Below, piece by piece: positions 26,995 to 32,993 of a DNA stretch of 35,070 nt. The notes under the pieces are model-generated. The model worked only from the letters and a program-made list of their open reading frames with translations, was not told where the DNA came from and searched no databases. The position numbers were made by a program, and so were the translations under genes. Source of the stretch: a virus; IMG/VR virus record IMGVR_UViG_3300025120_000227, positions 1 to 35,070 of that record. One strand, given 5' to 3'. Numbering within the stretch: the first letter of the stretch is position 1; each line of letters begins with the position of its first letter.

Positions 26995-27444
26995 TTATTT
27001 TTTTATTTTTGTTATTTTTTCAGCACCCCGACTACCGAAGTATGCTACGTAAACTGTTATTAATAGTGTTTTTAAAAGTTCTATCCAAGCTGTATCTACT
27101 TCAAATTGTAAATGAAAAGAATCTATACACATTATAAGTGTAGAGGCGAAAGTTAAGAATATCAAAGCTAATGGACGAGTGTTTTTAGAAAGCCACGAGT
27201 CACTTTTCATATCGTTCTTCCAGCGGCTAGAAACCTCTTTCATTTCAGCTATATCTTGCTCTAGTAGTTTCATAGCCATATCTTTGTCTATTGGCTTAAT
27301 ACTATTATCACTTGCTATAATATTTTTTACTATTCCTAAACCACCTTTATCAGGTAAGAAGCTGCCTAATGTTTTTAATAGCTTAGGTGCTTTAGACTTT
27401 AAGAATATACCTATATTAGTTTCTTTAAACGTTTTCTTTGACAT
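26995..27444 (-). CDS. Holin-like membrane protein, 149 aa
   Basis: Two clear hydrophobic segments lie at residues ~91-108 (PLALIFLTFASTLIMCID) and ~120-137 (WIELLKTLLITVYVAYFG). They are preceded by an amphipathic region and the block SRWKNDMKSDSWLSKNTRP. This arrangement matches the 3TM holin family described for gene-transfer-agent release (Pfam GTA_holin_3TM). Such proteins open the inner membrane so that the amidase can reach the cell wall. I chose the Met at 27444, five bases after the upstream stop. The frame is open to a Met at 27516, but that would add 24 residues overlapping the previous gene. The lysis role is supported by an amidase gene about 2 kb upstream in the same block. Confidence 0.75.
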   Translation of the reverse strand: MSKKTFKETNIGIFLKSKAPKLLKTLGSFLPDKGGLGIVKNIIASDNSIKPIDKDMAMKLLEQDIAEMKEVSSRWKNDMKSDSWLSKNTRPLALIFLTFASTLIMCIDSFHLQFEVDTAWIELLKTLLITVYVAYFGSRGAEKITKIKK

Positions 27445-27448
27445 ATTA

Positions 27449-28585
27449 TTATCTATTCTTTTTAAATTTAGTAATCTTACTTCTCTTGCCTTCAGTTTTT
27501 CTTCTACATTTACCACCTTTTTTAAAGAAACCTTGTTTGCATGTTGCTTTAGCGTTTTGAATTGCTCTTTTTACTTTTCTTTTAAAACCTCCTTTATTAC
27601 GCTTTCCACTTCCACCAGAACCACCAGAACCACCGCCATCACCACCACTAGTTGTTATTGTAATATTTGGTGTAATTTTTTTCTTTTCTATATATTCATC
27701 ACTAACTGTTGCGGTCTCTTTACTAGATGGAAATAAATTATAAAAGGAACTACTAACTAAACTTCCTTCCATAACTTCTTCTCTTGTTTTGCCTTGGTTT
27801 AATAATTTTTGAATATAAGCATTTCCATCAGTAGCTTGTTTTTGACCTAATTTAGCTTTAGAACCTACTACTACATTATCAGTACCACTAGCAGATGCAG
27901 AAGCAGATTTATAAAATCTAGTATTACCATCTTTTAATACCTCCTTTTGATATTCTAGTTTTTCTAATTCAGCTTTAGCGTTTTCTTCTGCTTGTTTTTT
28001 TAATTCTTTTTTTGGATCATCTCCTGGTCCTCCTTCAAAAACAGATGGTCCTCCCCATTTCTTTAAAGGACTATACATTGCAAAGTTTTCTTCTGCAGAA
28101 ACTTTCTCATTATCAGCAGCTCTCCCTGCTTTGTGTCTTGATCCCATAACTTTAAAAGCTATTGGAGTTTCAGGCTGCATGTCCGGAGGTCCATCTAACT
28201 TTTCTGGATTAGGTCTTAAATCTTCCTGTTTACCTTCGTCACCAGCTTTGTAAGCATCTTTCTCCCACGGTAAACTTCTATCACTTTCTGTAAAGTTTTT
28301 TCTGCTATGAGCCTTAGGTCCACCACCTGATAAGTCTTCATAAACATTTTCACTATCATATGCTAGTTTATTGTCTTGCATATCTTTTATGTGATGACCT
28401 TCATGAGCTAATGCATTTTTCTCTAATGGGCTTCCTTTTTTTATATTCTTATCTATTATAATAGTGCTATTGTCATTTGCTTTAGCAACTAAACCATTAT
28501 CGTTTGGTATATTGTCAGGAGTAAAAGGGACTTGATACACCGATATTGGACTTATATCATAAGAAGGCTTTAATTTAAAACTCAT
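27449..28585 (-). CDS. Zincin-like metallopeptidase-domain protein with basic tail, 378 aa
   Basis: HEGHH at residues 61-65, within NALAHEGHHIKDMQ, matches the HExxH zinc signature. E108 in LPWEKDAY may be the third ligand as in gluzincins (ExxA); this is inference. The middle is low-complexity, with a SPLKKWGG peptide at 172-179 and a KGSPLEKN peptide at 50-57. A Gly/Ser linker near 318-330 leads to a strongly basic, Cys-containing tail (GKRNKGGFKRKVKRAIQ, KKGGKCRRK). The basic tail could bind DNA or the virion. It lies between a 48-residue gene and the holin-like gene. Possible roles are a virion maturation protease or a packaged peptidase. It is not clearly a lysis enzyme. Confidence 0.65.
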   Translation of the reverse strand: MSFKLKPSYDISPISVYQVPFTPDNIPNDNGLVAKANDNSTIIIDKNIKKGSPLEKNALAHEGHHIKDMQDNKLAYDSENVYEDLSGGGPKAHSRKNFTESDRSLPWEKDAYKAGDEGKQEDLRPNPEKLDGPPDMQPETPIAFKVMGSRHKAGRAADNEKVSAEENFAMYSPLKKWGGPSVFEGGPGDDPKKELKKQAEENAKAELEKLEYQKEVLKDGNTRFYKSASASASGTDNVVVGSKAKLGQKQATDGNAYIQKLLNQGKTREEVMEGSLVSSSFYNLFPSSKETATVSDEYIEKKKITPNITITTSGGDGGGSGGSGGSGKRNKGGFKRKVKRAIQNAKATCKQGFFKKGGKCRRKTEGKRSKITKFKKNR

Positions 28586-28589
28586 ATCT

Positions 28590-28736
28590 TTACATTATTT
28601 TTGGAACTCTAATTCCGTTTAATACTTTTTTTCTACTTTCGCAACCACATCCTCCAGGGATTTTGTCTGCTAATTTTTTTATACCTGTGGCTTTAGTGAA
28701 TCTTTCTACCATATCGCCTAATCCAACTGTTTTCAT
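28590..28736 (-). CDS. Small conserved-looking protein, 48 aa
   Basis: This gene fills the 154-base gap between its neighbours: ATG at 28736, TAA at 28590-28592. The protein has VGLGDMVERFTKATGIKKLA followed by a GGCGCESRK knuckle with two Cys and a short basic end. I associate the GLGDxVExxTKATGI...GCGC pattern with small proteins of marine phages. Its ATG is four bases from the stop of the preceding gene, and its stop is five bases from the next ATG, so spacing supports translation. The CGC pair might bind metal. Function unknown. Confidence 0.75.
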   Translation of the reverse strand: MKTVGLGDMVERFTKATGIKKLADKIPGGCGCESRKKVLNGIRVPKIM

Positions 28737-28739
28737 ATT

Positions 28740-29015
28740 TTACCATTTTACTTTGTCTGCCCAATAGGCTGCAGACATTTTGCCTTTAGCTATATTCTTA
28801 CCATGCCTATCTTTAAAACTTTTTCTTTTGGCTTTCATTTTTTTTGATTCACCGTCTTTTGGTTCACCAGCTGTTGAAGCACCTTGTTGGCCAAATCTAA
28901 TAATTTTCTCTTTACCATTTTCACAAGCTTTCACTATGTGAGACTTGGTTCTATGAGTAGGTGTTCTACGAGGCTTATTACAAGCCATTGTTTTTTTATC
29001 TACTTTATCTGCCAC
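28740..29015 (-). CDS. Small basic conserved-looking protein, 91 aa
   Basis: The protein is basic. It has MACNKPRRTPTHRTKSHIVK at residues 10-29, IIRFGQQG near 38-45, KAKRKSFKDRHGKNI, and an aromatic end (SAAYWADKVKW). I associate the IIRFGxQG...RxSFxxRH pattern with a family common in marine phages; its function is not known to me. The frame starts at 29015, overlapping the previous gene by 11 bases. An alternative start is Met10 at 28988. There is no membrane segment. It may be a small nucleic-acid-binding or virion protein. Confidence 0.7.
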   Translation of the reverse strand: MADKVDKKTMACNKPRRTPTHRTKSHIVKACENGKEKIIRFGQQGASTAGEPKDGESKKMKAKRKSFKDRHGKNIAKGKMSAAYWADKVKW

Positions 29016-29364
29016 GTTTTTTAGATTTTAAAAGATTTAATTGTTTTGCAAGCTCATCTAGTTTACCATCTGTTTTTGTACCATCTTTAACTAGCGTGGA
29101 TAATACTTTTATTTCTTCAGATAGTATACTATTCATCTGCTCCATCATATCTACTCTTTCTTTTAGATCTTCTATATTAGCATGATTCCATTGTTCTTTT
29201 AAATCATATTCTAATCTCTTAACTTCAATAGGTGGTAAGTTTCTAGCTTCAGCTATGTCATCTTGCAATGAATAATACATACCAACAAAAGTTGATGTTA
29301 ACATTATTATAGCTATTACTGTTTTTATATCAATTTTAAATTCTGTGTTTTCAGATATTTTCAT
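29005..29364 (-). CDS. Membrane-anchored coiled-coil protein of the lysis cassette, 119 aa
   Basis: One membrane segment lies at residues ~14-33 (KTVIAIIMLTSTFVGMYYSL). It is followed by a charged helical region with coiled-coil character (NIEDLKERVDMMEQM) and a basic end (KSKKRGR). This plan fits a spanin-like, holin-accessory or tail-anchored protein. I chose the Met at 29364 because AGGAG lies three bases upstream and the overlap with the amidase is then only 14 bases. A longer frame to 29433 would overlap the amidase by 83 bases. It directly follows the amidase, so a lysis role is likely but not proven. Confidence 0.65.
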   Translation of the reverse strand: MKISENTEFKIDIKTVIAIIMLTSTFVGMYYSLQDDIAEARNLPPIEVKRLEYDLKEQWNHANIEDLKERVDMMEQMNSILSEEIKVLSTLVKDGTKTDGKLDELAKQLNLLKSKKRGR

Positions 29365-29761
29365 ACTCTCCTGTTGCATCAAATGACGGGCACGCTTTGT
29401 TAGCGAACTCGTTGTGTGAATAAATAATAGCATCTTGATACATCGCCTTTAATGTTTTAAGGACGTGTAACAGACTTTCTTTTTGTACTTCTGTTCTAGT
29501 GTCCTTTGGTGTCTTACCATCACTCTCTACGCCGCCACAATAACAAATTCCTATAGAATTACGATTATGCCCTTTACAATGAGCACCTATTTTATCGATA
29601 TCACGACCTTTGTTTATAGTTCCGTCTAAATCAATATAAAAATGATAACCTATATCGTTCCAACCTTTGGCTAAATGCCAGTCTCTAATAGTGTCAACTG
29701 AAACTTGTTGTTCTTCTCTAGTAGCAGAGCAATGTATTATAATTTCTTTTACTAGTCTCAT
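29351..29761 (-). CDS. N-acetylmuramoyl-L-alanine amidase (T7 lysozyme type), 136 aa
   Basis: This enzyme cleaves the amide bond between MurNAc and L-Ala in peptidoglycan, for lysis. Zinc ligands H10 (IIIHCSAT), H116 (YSHNEFA) and C124 (KACPSFD), with Y39 and K122, have nearly the same spacing as H17, Y46, H122, K128 and C130 of T7 lysozyme. The GYHFYIDLDGTINKGR stretch is also typical. The length (136) is slightly below T7 lysozyme (151). There is no signal peptide, so export needs a holin. The ATG overlaps the upstream stop (ATGA). T7 lysozyme also inhibits the phage RNA polymerase; no such polymerase gene is visible here. Confidence 0.92.
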   Translation of the reverse strand: MRLVKEIIIHCSATREEQQVSVDTIRDWHLAKGWNDIGYHFYIDLDGTINKGRDIDKIGAHCKGHNRNSIGICYCGGVESDGKTPKDTRTEVQKESLLHVLKTLKAMYQDAIIYSHNEFANKACPSFDATGEYENI

Positions 29762-30009
29762 TGTTTCGATTCTTTTTTAACAAAACCTTCAGCCGCTTTT
29801 TTATTTCTAGCATCGAACTCAGATTGAGTCATATTAGTTCCAAAAACCTTAGGTTCATTTTTTTTCTCTTTATTGGATTTAACCTGGTCTTTTTTAGCTT
29901 GTAAAGCTGCTTTAGCCTTTTCAAGCTTTTCTTTAATTTTATCACCAGGCCCGTTGTCGCCATGGAATTTAAAACCTAAGGGTGTCATATGTTTGCTTAA
30001 AACACTCAT
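29758..30009 (-). CDS. Small charged protein with TPLGFKF motif, 83 aa
   Basis: The N-terminal TPLGFKF (residues 9-15) closely matches SPLGFNVF in the Cys-rich protein at 32180-32728. The middle is a Lys/Glu/Ala helix (KIKEKLEKAKAALQAKKD). The C-terminal part includes TNMTQSEFDARNKKAAEG. There is no known domain. The start overlaps the TGA of the small membrane protein (ATGA), and its own stop overlaps the amidase start (ATGA), so the three are translationally coupled. Function is unknown; a virion-associated or lysis-accessory role would fit the position. Confidence 0.65.
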   Translation of the reverse strand: MSVLSKHMTPLGFKFHGDNGPGDKIKEKLEKAKAALQAKKDQVKSNKEKKNEPKVFGTNMTQSEFDARNKKAAEGFVKKESKQ

Positions 30010-30152
30010 TTGTTTTTTATTTTATACCACTTATGAGCCGTATAGCCAATGGTCATTATTAATAATATTATCTCTAATATCGGTTCCATCCAATCTAAAC
30101 TAGCGATTGTGAATGAAGATATATTAAATAAATACAGCTTCAAGTCTTCCAT
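30006..30152 (-). CDS. Small single-pass membrane protein, 48 aa
   Basis: The ATG at 30152 opens a 48-codon frame ending at TGA 30006-30008, overlapping the next ATG. It has MEDLKLYLFNISSF at the N-terminus, a hydrophobic segment (PILEIILLIMTIGYTAH) at residues ~24-40 and a basic end (KWYKIKNK). The size and layout resemble small holins or holin regulators. Immediate coupling to the next small gene and then the amidase supports a lysis role. A similar short membrane protein is common in marine phages in my recollection; no named family is claimed. Confidence 0.7.
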   Translation of the reverse strand: MEDLKLYLFNISSFTIASLDWMEPILEIILLIMTIGYTAHKWYKIKNK

Positions 30153-30158
30153 ATCCAA

Positions 30159-30329
30159 TTATTTTTGAGCTAGTAAAGCTGGGTTGCCTTTATATTTTAT
30201 ATCGTCAATCTTTTTCAAATTGGGAATTATTGTCATGTCATTTGATTTCATGACTCTTGTACCGTAAGGTTTGCATTTAGGACTTATATCTTTACCTGCT
30301 GGCTTTTGTTTTACTCCGTAACTTGGCAT
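30159..30329 (-). CDS. Small basic protein, 56 aa
   Basis: The ATG at 30327-30329 opens a frame to TAA at 30159-30161. The protein is basic: MPSYGVKQKPAGKDISPKC, then PYGTRVMKSNDMTIIPN, and KGNPALLAQK at the end. There are two Cys-free halves and one Cys near residue 19. No family is recognised. It is separated by six bases from the small membrane protein and follows the 462-residue gene by 25 bases. The reading frame and tight spacing support it, but nothing in it shows function. Confidence 0.6.
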   Translation of the reverse strand: MPSYGVKQKPAGKDISPKCKPYGTRVMKSNDMTIIPNLKKIDDIKYKGNPALLAQK

Positions 30330-30354
30330 AACTTTGTTTTTAATTGTTTAGTAA

Positions 30355-31743
30355 TTATATATTATCGTATTTTCTTTTTTTATACGTATCATACTTTATG
30401 TCACCAGCTAGTTTAGATATATGCTTCTCATCATTAGTCATACTCTTTTTACTACCACCGTGCTTATTATCATATATAATATCTCTTTTCAAATAGTCAA
30501 TATGAGCTTTATCATCTCTTTTGGCCGAACCAACATTACTTTTAGTCACCCTGCTATTAACATGATTCATTTTTCCACTATAACCTGCTAAAGGTGATTT
30601 GTCAAAATTTTCTATATATTCTATTTTTTCAGCTGGTTTAGACATATTATAAGCTGCTGGTCCTGATCTAGCTTTTTGAGCTTCAGTTGGTCCTGATCCT
30701 GCGCCTTGCATTTTCTTTTGAGCAATTGATCCAGCTATTTTATTAGCTGCTTCTTTACTTTTACCTTCATTTTGTAATTTAGAAACTAAACCTTTAAAGC
30801 TAGCTGGTCCTTTTTGTTTTACAGGATTACCTTTGTAACCAGGTCTTCCCATGCTAAACTCAGGTCCTTCATACATACCAGGTGCATTTTTAACCATATC
30901 AGCAAACTTTCCAGTTTTACCAGCCATTGCTCCTTTTAAACCTTCATTAAATTCAGGTCCTTCATACATAGACATTCCCGATCCTTCAAATGGAGCGTCG
31001 TCAGAATAATCATTAATTGGCACTGTATCTATTGCTAGGTCTTCTTGAGCCTTTGCTTCTTTTAAAGCATCTTTATTACCTTTTTTTAATTCTCTTTTAG
31101 CTTTTAGCTTATCACCTACGCTTTCTAATCCTTCAATATTACCTGCAGCATCTCCTAGAGCTCCCGTTAATTCATCACCAGCTCCAGCTAGAACTTCTTG
31201 TTTTGCTGAGTTGTCAATAGATTTTGGATTCGCATATCCACTTGCTACTTCTCCTTCTTTCGCAGTATCTCCATAAGCGGCCATACCACCTGCTTTAGGA
31301 AATGTTTGTGCCTGTGGAGTTTGAACAGCTGTTGTTGGCACTGGCTGCGGATAAGCTTTTCCTTGAGAACTAGCTATATCATTGAACTTCATATCTCTAC
31401 CCATACTAGCTGCAGAAACTTTAGCAGCATCTTGATCTGGCAATACATTGTTAGTTAAATTACCACGTTCAGGAGCAGCTGCTGCTCTATTTACTGGTGG
31501 TTGCATAGCTGGGTTTTGCATTGCATTTGGTTCTTGAACCATTGGAAAAGCGTCTCCGTAACTCTTAACCATTTTTAGTGCGTCGTCATTCATTCCTTTA
31601 TTTTCTACTTTTTTTGCTGTTGTTATTGGGTCAGGTATTACAGATTGTTCACCATCAGCAGTATTATATGTTGTGCCTGATAAACCTGTAACCTTATCTT
31701 CACCCATTGTTGGAAAATTTGGTGTTTTCTTTAAATTAGCCAT
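30355..31743 (-). CDS. Low-complexity protein with repeated MYEGPEF peptide, 462 aa
   Basis: Most of the protein is Ala/Pro/Gln/Gly/Lys-rich and probably disordered. The peptide MYEGPEF occurs at residues 259-265 and 290-296. An SPLAGY peptide lies at 383-388. The helical block SFKGLVSKLQNEGKSKEAAN at 315-334 leads into a KIAGSIAQKKMQGAGSGPT stretch that I have seen in many marine phage proteins. The last ~70 residues are basic with several Asp/Lys-rich repeats. There is no catalytic motif. It may be a flexible packaged or assembly protein. It lies just after a winged-helix-like gene, one base from its stop. Confidence 0.6.
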   Translation of the reverse strand: MANLKKTPNFPTMGEDKVTGLSGTTYNTADGEQSVIPDPITTAKKVENKGMNDDALKMVKSYGDAFPMVQEPNAMQNPAMQPPVNRAAAAPERGNLTNNVLPDQDAAKVSAASMGRDMKFNDIASSQGKAYPQPVPTTAVQTPQAQTFPKAGGMAAYGDTAKEGEVASGYANPKSIDNSAKQEVLAGAGDELTGALGDAAGNIEGLESVGDKLKAKRELKKGNKDALKEAKAQEDLAIDTVPINDYSDDAPFEGSGMSMYEGPEFNEGLKGAMAGKTGKFADMVKNAPGMYEGPEFSMGRPGYKGNPVKQKGPASFKGLVSKLQNEGKSKEAANKIAGSIAQKKMQGAGSGPTEAQKARSGPAAYNMSKPAEKIEYIENFDKSPLAGYSGKMNHVNSRVTKSNVGSAKRDDKAHIDYLKRDIIYDNKHGGSKKSMTNDEKHISKLAGDIKYDTYKKRKYDNI

Positions 31744-31744
31744 A

Positions 31745-32179
31745 TTATCTTTTTTTATCTTTATTAACGAAAGATATAGCTTTAGCAGTAACCTTCCATG
31801 AGTATCTATTATTTTTATCTATTATTTTTGTAGGCATATCTTCTTCGCCTAACATTATACGGTACATACGACTGATTAATTGTTTACACTTAAATGAAAC
31901 TTTATATATGTTGTATTTTTGAGTAGTGCGGTTTCTTTCTCGCCACACTTGAATCCACTCTTCTTTTAACAGTCTGTTCCAGCGTCTATTGTCCCAACTA
32001 TATGAGTACGTACCTTTTTTATAATCATCTTTTGTGAAGTGCTCTATTGCGTCTAAGTATACTAGCAGCTCTAAGTCCGCGTCGTTTAAGTTACTTATTT
32101 TACAAGCCCACTTTCTAATTATTCTATAATGTTTTAGTAAATTTAATTCTTTTAAATCTTTAGAGGTTAATCTCCTCAT
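31745..32179 (-). CDS. Winged-helix-like (MarR-type fold) protein, 144 aa
   Basis: The protein is basic and mostly helical. Near residues 35-95 it has LELLVYLDAIEHFTKDDYKK, then SYSWDNRRWNRLLKEEWIQV and a probable wing (WRERNRTTQKYNIYKVS), followed by a helix with GEEDMP. This order (helices, recognition helix, wing) resembles MarR-type winged helix-turn-helix proteins. It could bind DNA and regulate late genes or take part in packaging. The gene abuts the upstream stop with no gap. No target site can be assigned. The 34886-34922 region is one candidate. Confidence 0.55.
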   Translation of the reverse strand: MRRLTSKDLKELNLLKHYRIIRKWACKISNLNDADLELLVYLDAIEHFTKDDYKKGTYSYSWDNRRWNRLLKEEWIQVWRERNRTTQKYNIYKVSFKCKQLISRMYRIMLGEEDMPTKIIDKNNRYSWKVTAKAISFVNKDKKR

Positions 32180-32728
32180 CTACAAGCAATTTTTCATGTA
32201 GTAGTTTTTGCCAGTTTTACCTTTAGCTTCTAATCTAGCACATTTCTTTGTTCTACGCGCTGTCTTTTTACCACCTTTTTTTATTTTCCTAGCAGCCTGT
32301 ATACACTTACGTAAAGGTTTATTGCCAAAAAGCTTTCTTCCGCCATGCTTAGCTTTGCATTCACTTTTAGCATCTTTAAAATCTTGCTTAACCTCTCCTT
32401 TAGATTTTACTACTTCTGGCTCTGGTGCTTCGTCTTCTGCTTGTTGTCTTTCGTCTCTAGCAGTAGCTTGTTCTTGCTCTTCTGCTAATTTTTTTCTTTG
32501 AAAAAATGCATCAACCTCTCCTCTAGAATAGTCAGTATCAGAAGCTATTTCATCATCTGTGTTAGCACCATCTTTAGCAGCTTGAGTTACAGTAGTTGCC
32601 TTTGCCGTAGTATTTTTTATGTTTTGCACATTCTGCTTTAACCTATCAAAAACATTAAACCCAAGAGGCGAACCTTTTCTCATAGTAAAACCTGTGGTGG
32701 CTGTTTTATTTTTTCTTAGTCTACTCAT
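32180..32728 (-). CDS. Basic Cys-containing protein with SPLGF motif, 182 aa
   Basis: The N-terminus has SPLGFNVF (residues 20-27), close to TPLGFKF in the 83-residue protein. The middle is Asp/Glu/Ala/Gln-rich. The last ~65 residues are very basic with repeated Cys (SECKAKHGGRKLFGNKPLRK, KKCARLEAKGK, and NCL at the end). The basic tail suggests nucleic-acid or membrane binding; the Cys residues could bind metal or form disulfides in the virion. There is no known family. It follows groES by four bases and abuts the winged-helix-like gene. Confidence 0.6.
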   Translation of the reverse strand: MSRLRKNKTATTGFTMRKGSPLGFNVFDRLKQNVQNIKNTTAKATTVTQAAKDGANTDDEIASDTDYSRGEVDAFFQRKKLAEEQEQATARDERQQAEDEAPEPEVVKSKGEVKQDFKDAKSECKAKHGGRKLFGNKPLRKCIQAARKIKKGGKKTARRTKKCARLEAKGKTGKNYYMKNCL

Positions 32729-32732
32729 TTTT

Positions 32733-32993
32733 TTATACTATTACTACAACATCAAATTCTTTTATAACTTTATATTGCTTGTTTTTTATTTCAATATTAA
32801 AACCGGCTGATCTATCATAATATATATCATCACCTTTTTTTAACACTTTAACATCAGAGCCAGGTTCTACAACCTTAGCTCTTCTGTATCTTATATCTTC
32901 TCTTTGCTTTTCAGCAAGTATTAATCCACCTTGTGTTTTAGTATTCACTTCTTTTAAGGGATCAATAACTATATACTTACCTATTGCTTTCAT
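32733..32993 (-). CDS. groS: Phage-encoded GroES co-chaperonin, 86 aa
   Basis: This is the heptameric lid of the GroEL folding chamber. The N-terminal strand (GKYIVIDPLKEV) is followed by a mobile loop with GGLIL, equivalent to GGIVL in E. coli GroES, which binds GroEL. Then come AKVVEPGSDVKVLKKGDDIYY and a terminal FDVVVIV. The segment between the loop and KKGDDI is short, so the roof hairpin of E. coli GroES seems to be missing, as in T4 gp31. Its ATG lies 17 bases inside the 3' end of groEL, so translation is probably coupled. The order groEL-groES is reversed relative to bacteria. Confidence 0.88.
   Translation of the reverse strand: MKAIGKYIVIDPLKEVNTKTQGGLILAEKQREDIRYRRAKVVEPGSDVKVLKKGDDIYYDRSAGFNIEIKNKQYKVIKEFDVVVIV

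Noticed and set aside
27445-27516. N-terminal extension of the holin-like gene
   Set aside because: It overlaps the coding end of the zincin-like gene; the Met five bases after that stop gives a standard junction.
27179-27736. Plus-strand 185-residue open frame over the holin-like and zincin-like genes
   Set aside because: It runs antisense across two minus-strand genes with recognisable motifs; its composition is that of a reversed Lys-rich sequence.
29365-29433. N-terminal extension of the membrane/coiled-coil gene
   Set aside because: The extra 23 residues would overlap the amidase by 83 bases; AGGAG just before the internal Met supports the shorter form.
32208-32501. Plus-strand 97-residue frame
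   Set aside because: It is antisense to the basic Cys-containing gene and has no supporting start or context.
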